Shown piece by piece: positions 12,601 to 27,600 of a stretch of 64,000 nt of DNA. Numbering within the stretch: the first letter of the stretch is position 1; each line of letters opens with the position of its first letter. Under the pieces are notes generated by a model. That model was not told the origin of the DNA. It saw only the letters and a list, made by a program, of their open reading frames with translations, and did not search any database. Both the position numbers and the translations under genes were made by a program. The DNA comes from Sipunculus nudus. Lineage: Eukaryota; Annelida; Sipuncula; Golfingiida; Sipunculidae. The stretch is taken from positions 96,961,642 through 97,025,641 of the forward strand of contig CM049306.1 of assembly GCA_026874595.1 (NCBI GenBank). Direction: 5' to 3'.

Positions 12601-15600
12601 TGACCTACAAGTCCTATTTGGAGGACAGTGCTTATATACACATGCGGAGTCTCATAAAATAACATGTTTTAATTGTGTTCTACCATTCCCTCATAAAGAC
12701 TAAACACATAAGTCATTCTGTGACACTATTTCTGTTTTTACAGACTTAAAATAGACCTTAATGGTTTGGTGTACTGTTCTCTGATTAAATTGGGAGAGAA
12801 GCCTATATGTGTGTGTCTTGATGACTGGTTGTCGGGTGTCATCAATTATGAGAAGTCATTCATTGTTCAGTCTGACATGCCTGAAACTGAGCTTAAATTT
12901 GTGAAATATGAAATGTGAAATATTCCTTGAAATATGTGTTAAGTCACAAATATGCACTTTCCTACTCCATAACAATATCATCCATAGATGTTCTTTTAAT
13001 TTATCCGAGCAACAATTTTTTACCTGCCATTAATGACAAAATTATAAGATATTGTGGTTGGCTTCATATAAATTTTGTGAGGTTACATTTTCATGATTTT
13101 CACTTTTTCATTGTTTTTAAAGATTTCTGCTTTCATGATCTTAAGATTCAGTAACCTTCATAGTTATCCAATTTAACATTTTTAATATGCGCACTAAAAC
13201 TGAACCATTTTTATTCCGAAGATCCATGACAATGAGTAGAAATATTTGTCCCCTATTGGCAGCTAACATGAAAGACCTGATTTCACATATGTTTATCTTC
13301 AATTTTAGGATTACTTAAAATATATGTTATTATTTATAATGTCACTCTTTTGAATTTGGATTTTTAAATATAATGGCGTGTTCACATATATAACATACAT
13401 AAAATACCAATGAGGCTTGATTAAAAATGACCCTCTCCTGTGTAGTTGAGATGTTTTATTCACACAGGTTTCATTTTCTCAATATTTTCCAAATTGCGAA
13501 CTTAAAACCTTCATGAACAAAAGCCATCTACAGTGTGTACTTACAACATCTGTTCCAGGTTTTTGGCTTGGTAAGCTAGTGTCATTTCATCATAGAAACT
13601 GATCGCGATCACCTCCAGAGACTGGCGCGTCACATCCACCAAGTCATACCTGAAACAGTGGTTTAAAATAAGGTAAAGGTGGGAGTTTATAGTGTGATAT
13701 CTCTGACAATTGGTCTCTCAGGCCTGCTCTTTCTAAGTAGCTTTTTTTGGCTCCCTTGAGACTGATAGCATGCAACCCAAGCAGCCGAAACATGTGCTAG
13801 AGGGTTATTTGTTCTACATTGGCCTGACGCCCATGACCAGTGCCCATACACTCCTGGTTTGAGAGAGCGCACACTAGTGGTTAAAACTTTGGCTAGTCTT
13901 AGTGTAGATGATGGTTGGAATGGGATGAAAACCCACAACCTTGAAGTTAAAAGTCCAGCCCCCTAACCAATATGCTACCACGTTTCACATGTTTACATAC
14001 ATGTACAAAAATTAGCTCTGAGTTAAGCTTTCAGGAGGATCAGCATTCAAGATCATCTTCTTATTTCAAAGACTATTTAGAGTTAACAAAAGCTAATATC
14101 AGGGTGTGCTGTTTAAAGAGTTAGACATTTAATTTATTGCATTGCACTTTAACCATTTTGGGCCTCAAGCTTTATTTTAGGCAATTTTATATACAGAAAA
14201 TATGCAAAATTTGGTCAAACTATGTTACCTCTTCTTATATAATCATATTTAACATATACATATAGTCACAAAACCTATTAACATTACATATGGAGAAAAA
14301 AACTTTAGATAGGTAAAACAGAGTGACACAGATTCATCATATAAACTGTACTGTCTTCATGCCAGGTGGGAATTTCTATCAGAGGAGTTCACAGATTACC
14401 AAGCTGACCTTGCTTTCACCTGAAGAAGATACTTCTGTGGCACATTTCAGCTACCGGTATATAATATTGAATATCAGCTGCAGAGCCAAAGGGGAGCACC
14501 CCAACCTTCTTTTGAGGTGTATCAACATATTTTTGAGGGTTTCAACCCAGTTTTGGACCCCTTGCCCCCTCCTTCCAGACTACCATAAAATCTCCACTTA
14601 AAACCACGGTTTAATCAAGAAATTCAAAATCTTGAAATCAGGTTGATTTCCTGAAAGTACTGTGCGGTTTATACTAGAAGGGTTTCCTGAATATCTTCCT
14701 GACAGACATTGTTTTTGGGCTGGCGAGTGGGCGATAATGTTGCAACTTTCGAAGCCGTTCTTAGCAGCAGTTTCGCATGCATGGCAGCCGTGTGTAAATG
14801 TATTATTTACGATTATTTGTTATTTATAAATTAAATATTGCTGATAAGTTTTCATGTGATATATAACTTGTTATAAAATACTTGTTAACTACTTGTTATA
14901 GTAGAGAACTTTTTATGAGGGGTTTCAGATCAGTCTTCCTGAGATGAACCCTCCCCTTTCCAAAATCCTAGATTCTCCTAAATATTTATTTTTTTTGCAC
15001 ATTATGACTTGAAAGCCTGTTGCACATTAATCTCAATCTCATTTTAACATGGAAATAGAAGACATGGCCTATGTTACTTACTGCATAAATTAAAATTTCA
15101 TCATTATTATATATAAAGCTTTTATTAGTTATATAAGTGGCTAATGGTGTTTACAAAGGTAATCTGATGGGACAACAAGATCTAGATATATGATATGGAC
15201 ATACTTGAAAAGAGAACTATTGCTGAAATCCTTAGCAGCCAACAGGAAGTTGTCCCAGGCTTGGAACAGGTCTTCTGGCTCATACCACACCTGATATGAT
15301 ATATATTAACCAATCACAGCAATGGAAAGGATAGGATGTATCAATCACAGCACCCTAATATAGCCAAGTAATTTTCTCTATAATTTTTATATATTACTTT
15401 TGATTTGATTTTAACATATTATCTCCTTATCTTCCATAATTTTAAATATGGTCACTAAAAAATTATTAACAATGTCTCCTTGAACATCATGACTTAATGT
15501 TTATTAGAAACTACTAATACAAATAAACTCCATATATCTATCACTTATTACCATTGTTTCAATCACACTGAGAGAGTTTAAAAAAAATTTAAAAAAAAAA

Positions 15601-18600
15601 ATAAAATTTTAATACAAGCAAATCATTAAGTCAGCTTATTCAAATAGCACTTACAGAATTACAGAAACCACTGAACACATTATGAGTTAATAACATTTTT
15701 GATCCACTGTAAATAACAATGTTCCAATTGTAAAAATAACTAAATATTACAGTGACTCAGTGATGAGGTATCTACAAAAGCCAACCAGCATGACAGCAAA
15801 AAAGAGCAATTTTGTTAATGAATTAGTTGTGCATCAGTATTAATTTATATAAGTATTTCAGAAATATGTTACAAAGCAGCAGGAAACTCCACATGAGAGA
15901 GGAACTTAAGGGCAGAGTTCCTAAGCAAAGTAGATTGATCCTTAAAAGGACTGCATCTGTTTGGTTGTTGCATTCATTCATGAAATTAAAGTTAAATTCC
16001 AAGTACTATGCAGAAATAGAAGACAAAAATTAAAGTCACACACACACACAAAGCCAAAGAGTGTAATTAAAGCACATAAAGATCAAGACTGTTTAAGTTA
16101 CTGTCAGTAATAATATTTTTTTTAATTTTAAGGATTTTGGTGAAGGAGTTGCATGGCCTGCATCATCCAAAATGTTTCCGGAGCCTGGTTTGACCTGTGG
16201 CAAGCATCAGTTTGTCAGTACGTACATTCTGACTCTTTGAGAAGCCAGGCCTTCTTATAATGATCACATCTCCGGACCCATCACTGTATCCATCTGTACA
16301 GTTGTACAGACCTCGCTAGAAAATAAAGAAATCCGCATGGTGGGGTTAAAAAATTACTGAACATTGAACCTATCAGGCGGACAACAAGCATTCCACACGC
16401 TTATGCACAAAGCTATATCCAGGGAGCTACAAAACATTAATCATTAAAGGGGGGAGGGGCATGTCAGGTTCATATATATACATACATTCTGGCCGTGCCC
16501 AAGGCCTGGTCGAGCAATAATGATGACATCACCCTCAAAATCCTCATACCCATCTGTACAATTGTATATCCCTCTCTGCAAGATAGCAAGGCCATTGAAC
16601 CATTAAATACTGAAGCAAGTAAAGAATGCTTTGTGGCATGGCAACTGCCTGTATCACGTTGGTTGATGCATTGATTCCCCACATTAATTCCTGAAATATA
16701 AGTTATATTCTGGGTCTAGGAAGGGATTTAGGATCTGGATAAAATACAACCTGTGGAAGTACAGTAGAGCCTCAACTAACAACCACCTCCATTAAGCAAC
16801 CACCTCAAAATAACAAACCACTTTTTCACTATCCGAATAATTTTTTTTCTTTGTATCAGAACTCCTTTAGACGACCACCTCAAAAATGGGGCCACTTTAT
16901 TAAGGTCCTGTTAGTGGTCATTATTTGAGGTTTTACTGTATGTACTTTGCAGAAATAAAGGACCCACAGTCCCACAGACAAAAAGCCAAAGAAAGAGCCT
17001 AAATCACATCAAATAAAGGACCCACAGTCCCACAAACAAAACCTACAGTCCCACAGACAAAAAGCCAAAGAAAGAGCCTGAAATTGCATAAAACTAATGA
17101 CAGTATCTTACTCTCAGTGATCACTATTTCTCCAATACCTGTAGGACCTGGACTTTAAATAATAAATGCAGATTAAAGGGGCATTTGGGTTGGTGGAGTG
17201 ACATGGCCTGCATCATCCAAAATGACCAGAAGCCTGTGTCTGATAAGCAGCATGCATCAGTCACTACTTGTACATACATTCTGACTCTTCAAGAAGTAAG
17301 GTCTGCTCGTAATGATAACATCTCTGGACCCATCACTGTATCCATCAGTACAGTTGTACAGACCTTGCTAGAAAATGAAGAATTCAGCATGGGAGGGAAA
17401 TCAAAAACTGAATCAATCTCTCAGGTAGATCTAACAACAACAATTCCTGACAGAACATGCTACATACAGAACAAGTACTCAAGGAACTTATTACAGATTC
17501 TGGTTACCTCCACCAACATCTCTGGGTTCATTTAGGTGGTCACCTCTGTCTGTCTGTTTGTTTGTCTCTCTGGTTTTTTTTTCGAAGTTTTCAATAAGTT
17601 AAACTGAAAATTGTGAAAGGATATTCAATGGACTAAAGAAATCATACTTAAGTGTTTTTAATTATTTCTGTCTCTCTGTCTTTCCACAAATTAAATCTAA
17701 ACAAGAGCACCACATATGGTGCATAATATGCCTGTTGCATATTTTGTGACCTCTGATCTCATTTGATATGCATGAATTTGCTGAGAATGTAATTCATGTG
17801 AGAAATTGTATTGGTAATGCTCATCCTATGTTGTATAAAAATCCATAAGATTTTGGTTAGTCAGGATGGTACCACTTAAATGTGGTGACCTCTGACCTAA
17901 TTTAATATGCATGGATTTTGTTGGAAATAGAACTTAGGTTAGATATTATATTTATTAATATTTCTATTGAGTTTTATCAAAATCCATCAAATTCCTTGTT
18001 AGTTATCATGGTGACACCACAAACTGGCCTGTACAAAGTAGCCTGGTGACCTCTGACCTCATTAAATATGTATGAATTTTACTGAGAATTTAATTGAGGT
18101 GAGAAACTCCATTGGTAAATATGTAAAATGAGTTTCACGAAAATCCTTAGGATTTTTTGGTAAGTCACCACAGTGCCTCCAAAGTGAAGTGACCTCTGAC
18201 CTCATTAAATATAGATTTTGCTGGTAATCAAACTTAGGGGAGATATTTTATTGATTAACATCTCTGTTGAGTTTTGACAAAATACATAATATTCCTCCTA
18301 AGTTATCGTGGCAAAACAACAAAGTAGCCTAGTGACCTCTGACCTTATTAAATATTCGTGGATTTTGCCAATAATTGAACTCAGGCAAGATAATCTGTTA
18401 GTAAGCAGTTATGATGAGTTTTGTGAAAATCCATCAAAACCACAGTAAGTTATTGTGGCAACACTAAAAGTTAACAGATGGGGGGGCAAGACAGACGGAT
18501 GGACAGACAGTGGGTATACGATAATATGTCCCAGCATAGACGGATATATAAAAAACTTCTAAATGAATTTCATTTGACCATGTGGGTGAGTTAGGTCATA

Positions 18601-21600
18601 TCCAATAATGCCGGGGCAGACCTGATGTTGATCCAGGTAGGTGGTGGTGGAGGTATGTCATCTCTAAGCAGGCTTGGGTCAAGTACATCTACTTGTACTA
18701 AAGTACAGATTTCTAGTACTTTCCCTGTACTTGTATCTGGAAGAACTATCCAAGTACAGAGCTTATACCAGACTTGCATGTGCCTTCAATGTACTTGAAA
18801 ATCAAGTATATTACAAGTACTTTTAAATGGCAGACATTTTGTCATTTTAAAAAGGGCCCAATATCTATTTATCATAAAAACTGCATGAGAAAACCGAAAA
18901 TTCAGAATAACATAGTAAAAGTCAGCTCAAAAGACTGAATAATATCACCCTCCCATCTAACAATGCTTTTATCTAATAAAAATTCCTGTATTTGTACCTG
19001 TCAAAGTCTGAAATACTTGTACTAAAATACAGACCACCAGTACTTGACCCAAGCCTGTCTTGGACTGCTTTCTAGTCATTCATTAGTATGTGGTCAGCTC
19101 CTTTACATGCAGTGCTACCAACAGGCCCCCCGCTATAGCTACGAGTCTGTGTTTAAGCTTTGTCTCATACATCTGTCTTCGGGTGCAATGATGGCCGCCT
19201 CACAATCATAGGTTTGCTATGATGGGGTGTGTGGATCCACGGCTGGTCTGTGTAATTATATATACTTCCCTGTGGACATACCATTCATGGGCTTCAGTGA
19301 TTGTGGTATATACACACAATGTAAAACACTTAAATACAATTAAACCTGCCCATACAGACCAGTAAAAGTAGGGATGATGGGAGACCAATACAAGCAGACA
19401 TATATACAGTAAAGAACTATTAAATATGGTGTCTACCATATTTGAGTGACATTTAGGACTATGATGTCAATTATCATTTTTTTGAACACTCATGAAAAAT
19501 GAAAGTATACTGGAAATTACTTTAATTTTAAGTTAAATCTTGAACAAAACAAGTTGCAACAATAGCAAAGTATGCAAACCATGTGGCCCATGGGCCATGA
19601 TGCTCAGCTGAATATGATACACAGGTAATGCATTCATTCCAATTCATGTGTGTGTGTGTTTGTCCACAACATAACTCTTGCATTGTATGAAATCTCAAGA
19701 AATTTTCTGGACATTTTGAGAATGGGCTAAATAAGAATATGTTCGATTTTGGTGTGGATCCAGTCCATGATCAGGTTTCAGGAGCATCATCAAGGAATAT
19801 TCATCAAGGCCTAAAGGCCTAATGTGAACCTGTGCAATGAGATATACATCAGTTATAATGCTTCCATGCTGGACCATAACTTTTCAAGTACTTGTGTGAC
19901 ATATACATGTACAATGCAAGTACTAAACATCTGAACCCGAGTACAAGCACCAATTACACAAACTTCACTGCTGAAATACTGGCATGGGTGCACACAACGC
20001 AAGAATGATAGTAGGTGATGCCACCAGTCTTGTCTACAAGAAAACAATCTAAGATATATGGACATGCAAAATTTCAGGCAGATACTTTAAACCATCTTGG
20101 GCTTAGTGCACAGATGCATGAAACAATTGTAGGTGGTGCCACAAGTCTTGTATAAAACAAAACTATCCAAGATGTATTGACATGCATAATTTCAGGCTGA
20201 TATGTCCAATCACTCCTGAGAAATAAGCAGGAGCATACACTGCAAAAATTATTGTAGGTGGTGCACTAGTCTTGTATACAACCAAGCTATCTGAGATGTG
20301 TAAATATGCACAATTTTAAGCTGATATATCAAATCCCTACTGAGAAATAAGCAGGGACATACACTATGCAAAAATTATTGTAGGTGGCGACACCAGTCTT
20401 GTGTATGAGAAAGCCATCAAAGATGCATGGAAAATTCAAAAATATAGGCAAATACATCAATCGTCTCTTGAGTCAGGTGCACTGGGATGACCAAGTTCAG
20501 GTTAGGAAGGCAGTTGCCCCGAGTGGATGGGAACAAAATTGCCAGCTGCAGCTACTGCACTGAGTGAACACTTGACCTGTACCTGTCTGCACTAAGTGAC
20601 TCTTGACCTGTTACCTAATCTGATACAGTTGGCAGTCTGCAAAAGCTATAAATAGATCCAGACTGACCTTTGGCCTGTTTCCAAATCTGAAATAGTTGGC
20701 AGATTGCCAAGCTATTTATAGATACAGACACAATATTGGCCTGTTGGTTAATCTGTTTACACATACTTAAAGACCTTGGCTACCATGCTTTTTTCAAAAC
20801 TGACATATTCATAAGATTTTTTATCAAAGTGTTCAGAATAATAAAAGATGCAGTCCTTTCATTGTTAAAGGTCCAATAATTCTGCCAAAAATCATTTGAA
20901 TAAACCTGAACCAACGCTACCTGAGAATCATTTTTGCGCATTGTTACAGATGTTCTAACAACAGTTTTGCAGAAGAAGACTATTGCAGCCCTCAGTTTGA
21001 AATAGGTTTACTAATGGCCCGAAGACCAACTTTAGCTTCCTGTGGCTCTACCAAAAATCAATGAAGCCAATCTATTCTTATACAATAAAAGAACCCTACC
21101 CTAAGGTAATTCTTGTGAAAAATTAAACAATTCAGCATTACATTTTCTTCATTAAACAATTTACAGCTGAAAGAGGCTAAAATTATGAGGTTTCTGCCCA
21201 TAAAACACAGGTTGATATAGGTTTAACAACAAGAAGTTCAAATTCAAATATGAGTCAGGTGACCAAAATTTTCACAAAAACTTGGTGATGCTAGCTCCTG
21301 TTGTTTCTGAGATTATTATGTTAGCATGCTTACCTGATTAAGTACAAATTCCTGTAACTCTGCAAATATTCATCAAACCGATACCATCTGAACAAACTTT
21401 AGACAGCTTGTCTCTGGAATCATTTCTGTGAAATATTGAACAATTTGGCTGGATGATTTCAGAGAAGAATATTTTCAAAGTTTTTTTAGATTTCCCCCTG
21501 TAAAATGTAAGTTAATGCAGGTGGTGACACAAAAAGCTCAATTCCACATAATTTGATATGTGACAGATTTGCAAAACATGTGCAAGTTCCTGCTATTTCT

Positions 21601-24600
21601 GAGAAATTATGGGTTAATATAATGTAAACGGATGACCCCCAGTAAAAACAAGGTTGATGCAGGTTGCGCCACCATTACCTCAATTTCTAATATGAGTCGT
21701 GACCATCATTTGATATAAATTTGGTGTTTCTGATATTGTAATTTTAGTATGTATTTTGGCATAATGACTAAGTTTAGCTTCTTGTAACTCTGCCAAAATT
21801 CACCAAACTGGAACCAAAGAGTAAACTTGACAGAGATTGTTTCAGAAATTATTTCTTTGAAATATTGAACAATTTGGCAAGACAGTTTTTGAGAAGAAGA
21901 TTTTTAAAGATTTTTTAGCTTTTTCCCTTTCTGCAAGTAAATGCAGATTGCAAAATAATAAGTAAAACTCAAGTTTTTCAGATATCTGATTTTTTGCATA
22001 AAATTTGGTGATGCTAGCTCCTGCCATTTTTGAGATAGTATTGGTTAACTTAAAGAAGACGCCACACCATCTCATAAGCTCACAGGCTAACTGAAAATGT
22101 CACTTATGCATGAATGAACCTGGGAATATGGGCACTATATATGAATGCAAACATGGTTTTGGGAGCATCCAACAGTTGGGAACCCCCGCATGGCAGAGGC
22201 TTGCATTCCTTATAATGCAGATAATTAGTTATTGATGTTGTGATGATCTGGTGAAAAATATTTGTCATGGATCCTTTAACAATGGGTATAATGACTTCCA
22301 GAGTGCTCAAAATCATAAAGGTTACAGTGACCTAATTTCAGGATTCAAGGATGAACCAATAATTCAGTTGTGTGCCTTGATGGACTATCAGGGTGCTCAA
22401 AATCATGTTTTTGGTCCTTAGCTCACAGAATGTAGGTGACATAATTTCAGGTTACCAAGGAGATTTGCATGGGACCTGCATGGATATAATGATGGAAGAT
22501 TCTAGGGCTATATCAGATACAATGTGCACCCTGTTTGACTGTCTGGTCCTCAAAAGCCAGCTTTTGGCCTATAATTAAACTAGATGTGTCGGAACGACAC
22601 GAATGCCCCCACCTGGGGCAAATTAGAAACATTTGTTAAATTTTGAAAAAAAATTTTAAGTTCAGGAGGTGTCATATGGTCAAAAGTAGGTCAACAAGGG
22701 CAAAATGCAAACTCGATCTGTTACGGGTCATTATCAAGCAACACACCAAAAATCAGGCCAGTGTTGGCATGCACTGTGAAAAAAAGTCCATACATGTGCA
22801 TTTTCCATAAAAATTTCTGTCTTTCATGAAATTTTCTTTGTTTAGGAGCAGTAAAACAATCAAAAGGAGGTCAACCAGGATGAAACACGAACTCGATTTG
22901 TAACTGTCATTATCTGCCCACACATAAAAAATCAGGGTGGTATCTGCAGGCATTGAGGAAAAAAAGTCGGGCCACTACAGATGCATTTGTTATGAAAATT
23001 TCTATTTTTCATTGAACTTTCTATGTTCAGGAGCAGTCAAATGGTCAAAAGTAGGTCAACTGAGAAAAAACAAGAACTTGATCTGTAACTGGTCATTATC
23101 TGCCTACACACCAAAAATCAGGCTGTATCTGCAGGCATTGCGAAAAAAAAGTCCGTACATGTGCACTTTTTTATGAAATTTTCCATGTTCAGGAGCCGTA
23201 AAAGGGTCAAAAGTAGGTCAACTGGGACGAAACGTGAACTTGATCTGTAACTGGTCAATATCTGCCCACAAACCAAAAATCAGGCCAATATCTGCAGGCA
23301 ATGCAAAAAAAAATCCGTACATGTGTCTTTGTCATGAAAATGTATATTTTTCATGAAATTTTCTAAGTTAAGGAGCCGTAAAACGTACAAAAGTAGGTCA
23401 ACTGAGACGAAACCCACACTTGATCTGTAAATGGTCATTATCTGCCCACACTACAAAAATCAGGCCAATATCTGCAGGCATTGGGAAAAAAAGTCCGTAC
23501 ATGTGTATTTGTCATGAAAATTTATATTTTTCATGAAATTTTCTAAGTTTAGGAGCCGTAAAACGGTCAAAAGTAGGTCAACAGGAATGAAATGGAAACT
23601 CGATCTGTAACTGGTCATTATCTGCCCACACACCAAAAATCAGGCCAATATCTGCAGGCATTGCGAAAAAAAGTCCGTACAACTGTTTTATTTCAGAATG
23701 ACGGAAGGACGGAATGATGGACATGGGTAAAACTATATGCCCCGGCCACTTGGTGGCGGGGGCATAAAAAATATAGAGCACCATGACCTAGTTTCAGGTT
23801 TCTAAAGAGATTTGCCCATAACCTCCCTGGATATGCATTAGAAGATTCTAGGTAAAGCAGACACAATTTGTGCCCATCTGATATTCAGGGTGCTAAAATC
23901 AAATATTTTCTTGTATAGTTCATGGAATATAGTTAACAGTGACTTAATTTCATATTTCAAATGAAATTTCCCCTCTGACTGTCTGGGTACTCAAAATTAT
24001 GTTTTCTGCCAATAGCTCACAGAAGATAGGTTACCATGATTTGCTGAGGACCCCCCTGGATGTACAGTGAGAAATTTCCAGGTCTAACAGTTGTGATTTG
24101 TACCCTGTTAATGGCCAGATTGAGGACATAAAAAGGGTGATCACTATAGCTCCAGATGACTTACAGTCAGCTGTGCTAATAAGAATACATTTATCTGACA
24201 AGACACATTAGAAATAAGTGTAAAATCATCAAGGATATGTTATCTGTTCTCTAACACATGGGACCTGTAGGTCACAGCGCTTAACTGAAACTGATAATGA
24301 GAAAATTTTTTATAACTTCCAGACCAAATCTCAATCAAGAATTTGACCAGTCCAAACCCTGATCACAATGTGGTCCAGCCGAAATCCTGATTCAGACTGT
24401 AATTTGACATAATACTGAATAATGCCTTCTGCCCCTTGAACTTGAACTTTGACCTCATAACACCAAAATAAAAAGAGTTCTTACTTTCTTGGTGAGCCAT
24501 ATATAAATCAAGTTTAAAATCAATATGTTAATCCAAAGAATGGAGTTATCACTTAGCAACAAATATATGGACAGCTGGCCACTGTGACCTTGACCTTTGA

Positions 24601-27600
24601 CCTCCAAATCAACCAGGTTTATCTCCTAATTGCAGGTCACCTATATGTGTTAGATGGAAAGTTTGGGATAAAAAAATTGGCTTAAAATGCATCCACGATC
24701 TTCATAAATAAGTGGGACCTGTGACCTTGACCTTTGACCCCAAAATTAATAAGGGTCTTACATAGTTGGTGGAACATATAAGTCAAGTTTGAAATCAATA
24801 TGTCATTCCAAACTGGAGTTTTTATCCTGAATCAAATATGTATACAGATGGCCTCTCTGACCTTGACCTTTACCTTGTGACCCCAATATAAATCAGAATC
24901 TTCCCTTACTGGCAGGTCAACTATATGTGCAAGATGGAAGGTTTGGGATGAAATGTTTGGCTTAAAATGCATCCACAATCTTTCTAAATAAGTGGGGTGG
25001 GTGACCTTGACCTTTTACCTCATGACTCCAAAATTTATAGAGTTCTTGCGATAGAGGTGGGCCATATATAGGTCAAGTTTGAAATCTGTATGTCAATCCA
25101 ACTGGAGTCATCACCATGAAACAAAATGACCAACATACAGAAAACTAACAGACGGACAGAAAGACACATAAACATGCTGATTACTATTTGGCATCAGCTT
25201 ACTCAAGCAAGGCCCTAATAATACACAAGGTTTCAGGACATTAGCTGAAACCACAGTTGAAAATTTGATAGTTCCAATATAATATGACATTCTCAAAATA
25301 AAGGAAAATATTTGTAAAAAAAATAGAAATACAGGTTGCGGCACCAGTCTTCAAGAACTGAAGAAACCAGTCAAAATCAATAAACACGTGAGGTTTCAGG
25401 ACAAGATGAAACTGAAATTATGAAACAGACTCAATTGCTGTCATCTCAATAAGGGGGGGAAAAATTGTAAAATTTAGAAAAAATGCAAGTGCTGCCACCA
25501 ATTTTCAGGAACTAACAACCCTTAGTCATGGGCAATATTTAAGCCAAAATTCAGAGCAATCCATGCATAAATTGTCAAGATATTAGAGGTTTTGTATCAA
25601 ATTTATGAGCCTCACTGCTCAGAGGATATAGGTTACAGTGACCTTATCTCAGGTTTCCAAGAAGATTTTTTATGGACCTCTCTGGATGTTCAGTTAGAGG
25701 TTTCTGGGTCCAATGGTGTCAAACATGCCAGTCTAACAGACAGATGGACGGACGGACTTTGCCCAATCACTATAGCTCAGTTGACTTACAGTCAGCTGAG
25801 CTAAAAACTATTTATTGCAACATTTATGGTTATGGCTGGTTGTCCATATATAATACTCACCGCCAAAAGTTGCCAGGCTTTATCTACATATTTATTGTAT
25901 TTGCCATATCTTCTCACTGCATAGTCAGCAATCCTGTAAAAAAAAGTGACCCATTGGTCATGTAATTATAACTTCAACTAAAATTTATTACTTTTATAAA
26001 CTAAAGAGAGAGATGTACAAACATATTCCTGGCTCCACTTTAGGTTAAAAATTAACTTGAAAATTAAATCCACGCTTCAGTAAAGAAAGTGATTACCGGT
26101 AATCATTAAGGTAAAATACCAGAGAACAATCTGAGTGTTAAATAGAATAGATTTCTTTCCCCAAAACAGTCACTTCTCCAAAAAATCCATCCATACTTGC
26201 ACACAAACATAAAGACTGACATATTAACATACATAACATTTTTGTACTGAATCTGATCTTGTGTTACCTTCATCATCTTACAAACAGATGGTAATACAAA
26301 CAGACAGAGACAGGACGGATGCCTAGAGTGAAAACATTACCTTCACTGAATGATAAAGTTTCGTATTTTAAATTAGGTATTTTGAATAAATAAGTTATAT
26401 ATTTGAGTATAAACAGCTGTGAGCTTGTTTGAAGCTACTAGTTATGAAGGGATAATATTACAGTTAATTTTAAACAAAGTTTTATATACAGAGCATTACA
26501 ATAATAGTAATTATCACATTAAATTTTTTTAAAGTCTGTTACCATGCTTTGATATCTCTAGGGCTGTTTCTCCATAAATGTTCATTCATGAATTCATAAA
26601 CGACATCATTCTGGTTGATGCCCTCAGGTGTCAGACCTGTTCCAATCATAGAGCTGTTTGGAAAAGTACGGCCAATAAAGGGACCCTGTTTGAAATAATG
26701 AAATAAGCTGCATACTTAAATTTCTTCCATATACCTACATGCAAATATAGGTTGAGTTTTTATTGATTAAATTGAAGTAAAAGAAATAAAGCATTTATTT
26801 TTTCATTTATCAGCTTGTTCATCACAAATGGACCAGGTTGTCAGTGTATTAAACCTGTCATTTTTATGTTGCATCAATAAGTCAGTTATCCCCATGATTG
26901 AATAATATATACATATTAAAGTATTTGCTATGCTTCATGATTTATCTCAATTATTTATGTTAAATATTCTGTCACATACCAGATTATTTCATTTACACTG
27001 TGTAGAAGTTCCGAGTATTAGTCATAGTGAGAATACATTTTATTGAGCAATATTTCAAAATCCTTCCCATTCATAGTCTACTAAATTAAAGTAAATAAAC
27101 ATACACAATCAATCTTTGCATGTATAAAATAGGTAACAGGTACTTCAGACAATCAAGAGGGAAATAACACCAGTAGTGATGACCTGAAGTACAATACCTT
27201 GTTGACATTTTCTAATGCTCCATACATCTGAACTGTGCCACCGAAATCATGCAACATGCACCAGATGAATGGTTGGCCGAAGTACGATGAAAGACGATTG
27301 TACTGAGGGCGGAGCTCAGAGTACAAATCCAGCACGATCATACGACCCTAAAATAGAACAAAAGTTTATCCCTTATTCTGCATTATTAAATACCTAAGAT
27401 ACTGCAGTAAGAAGAGTCTTTGATAAGGCACAGAATTATCTGTACCATATTTCTAATATTACAGGTATAAAACTGATATTCATTTACAGAAAGGCTTTGA
27501 GGTAAATTTGACTTTTATGAAATGTAATACACAGATAAAGTTTAACTTTAACACCCCCTTAATGCTCACAAAAATACTCAAATTCAATTGAAATTTACAC

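Larger units (their letters stand above)
8811..12974 (-). mobile_element. non-autonomous LTR retrotransposon
   Basis: Two direct repeats of 781 bp, 8811-9591 and 12194-12974, about 99% identical, each running TG to CA on either strand. A 4-bp ATAT flanks both sides (8807-8810, 12975-12978). On the minus strand each LTR has TATATAAG (9248-9255, 12631-12638) upstream of AATAAA (8911-8916, 12294-12299), in the right order for U3-R-U5. A TGG-starting primer-site-like sequence follows the 5' LTR within 3 nt and a purine tract AGAGGGATA precedes the 3' LTR. The 2.6-kb interior has no pol-like protein. Inserted in NAGLU intron 18 in the gene's sense. Confidence 0.85.

Noticed and set aside
8811-12974. 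Segmental duplication as explanation of the 781-bp repeats
   Set aside because: TG...CA ends, ATAT flanks and ordered TATA/AATAAA favour LTRs.
17695-18555. Calling families A-G Helitrons
   Set aside because: Internal tandem units and 3' hairpins are suggestive, but TC start, CTRR end and A|T insertion sites are not seen.
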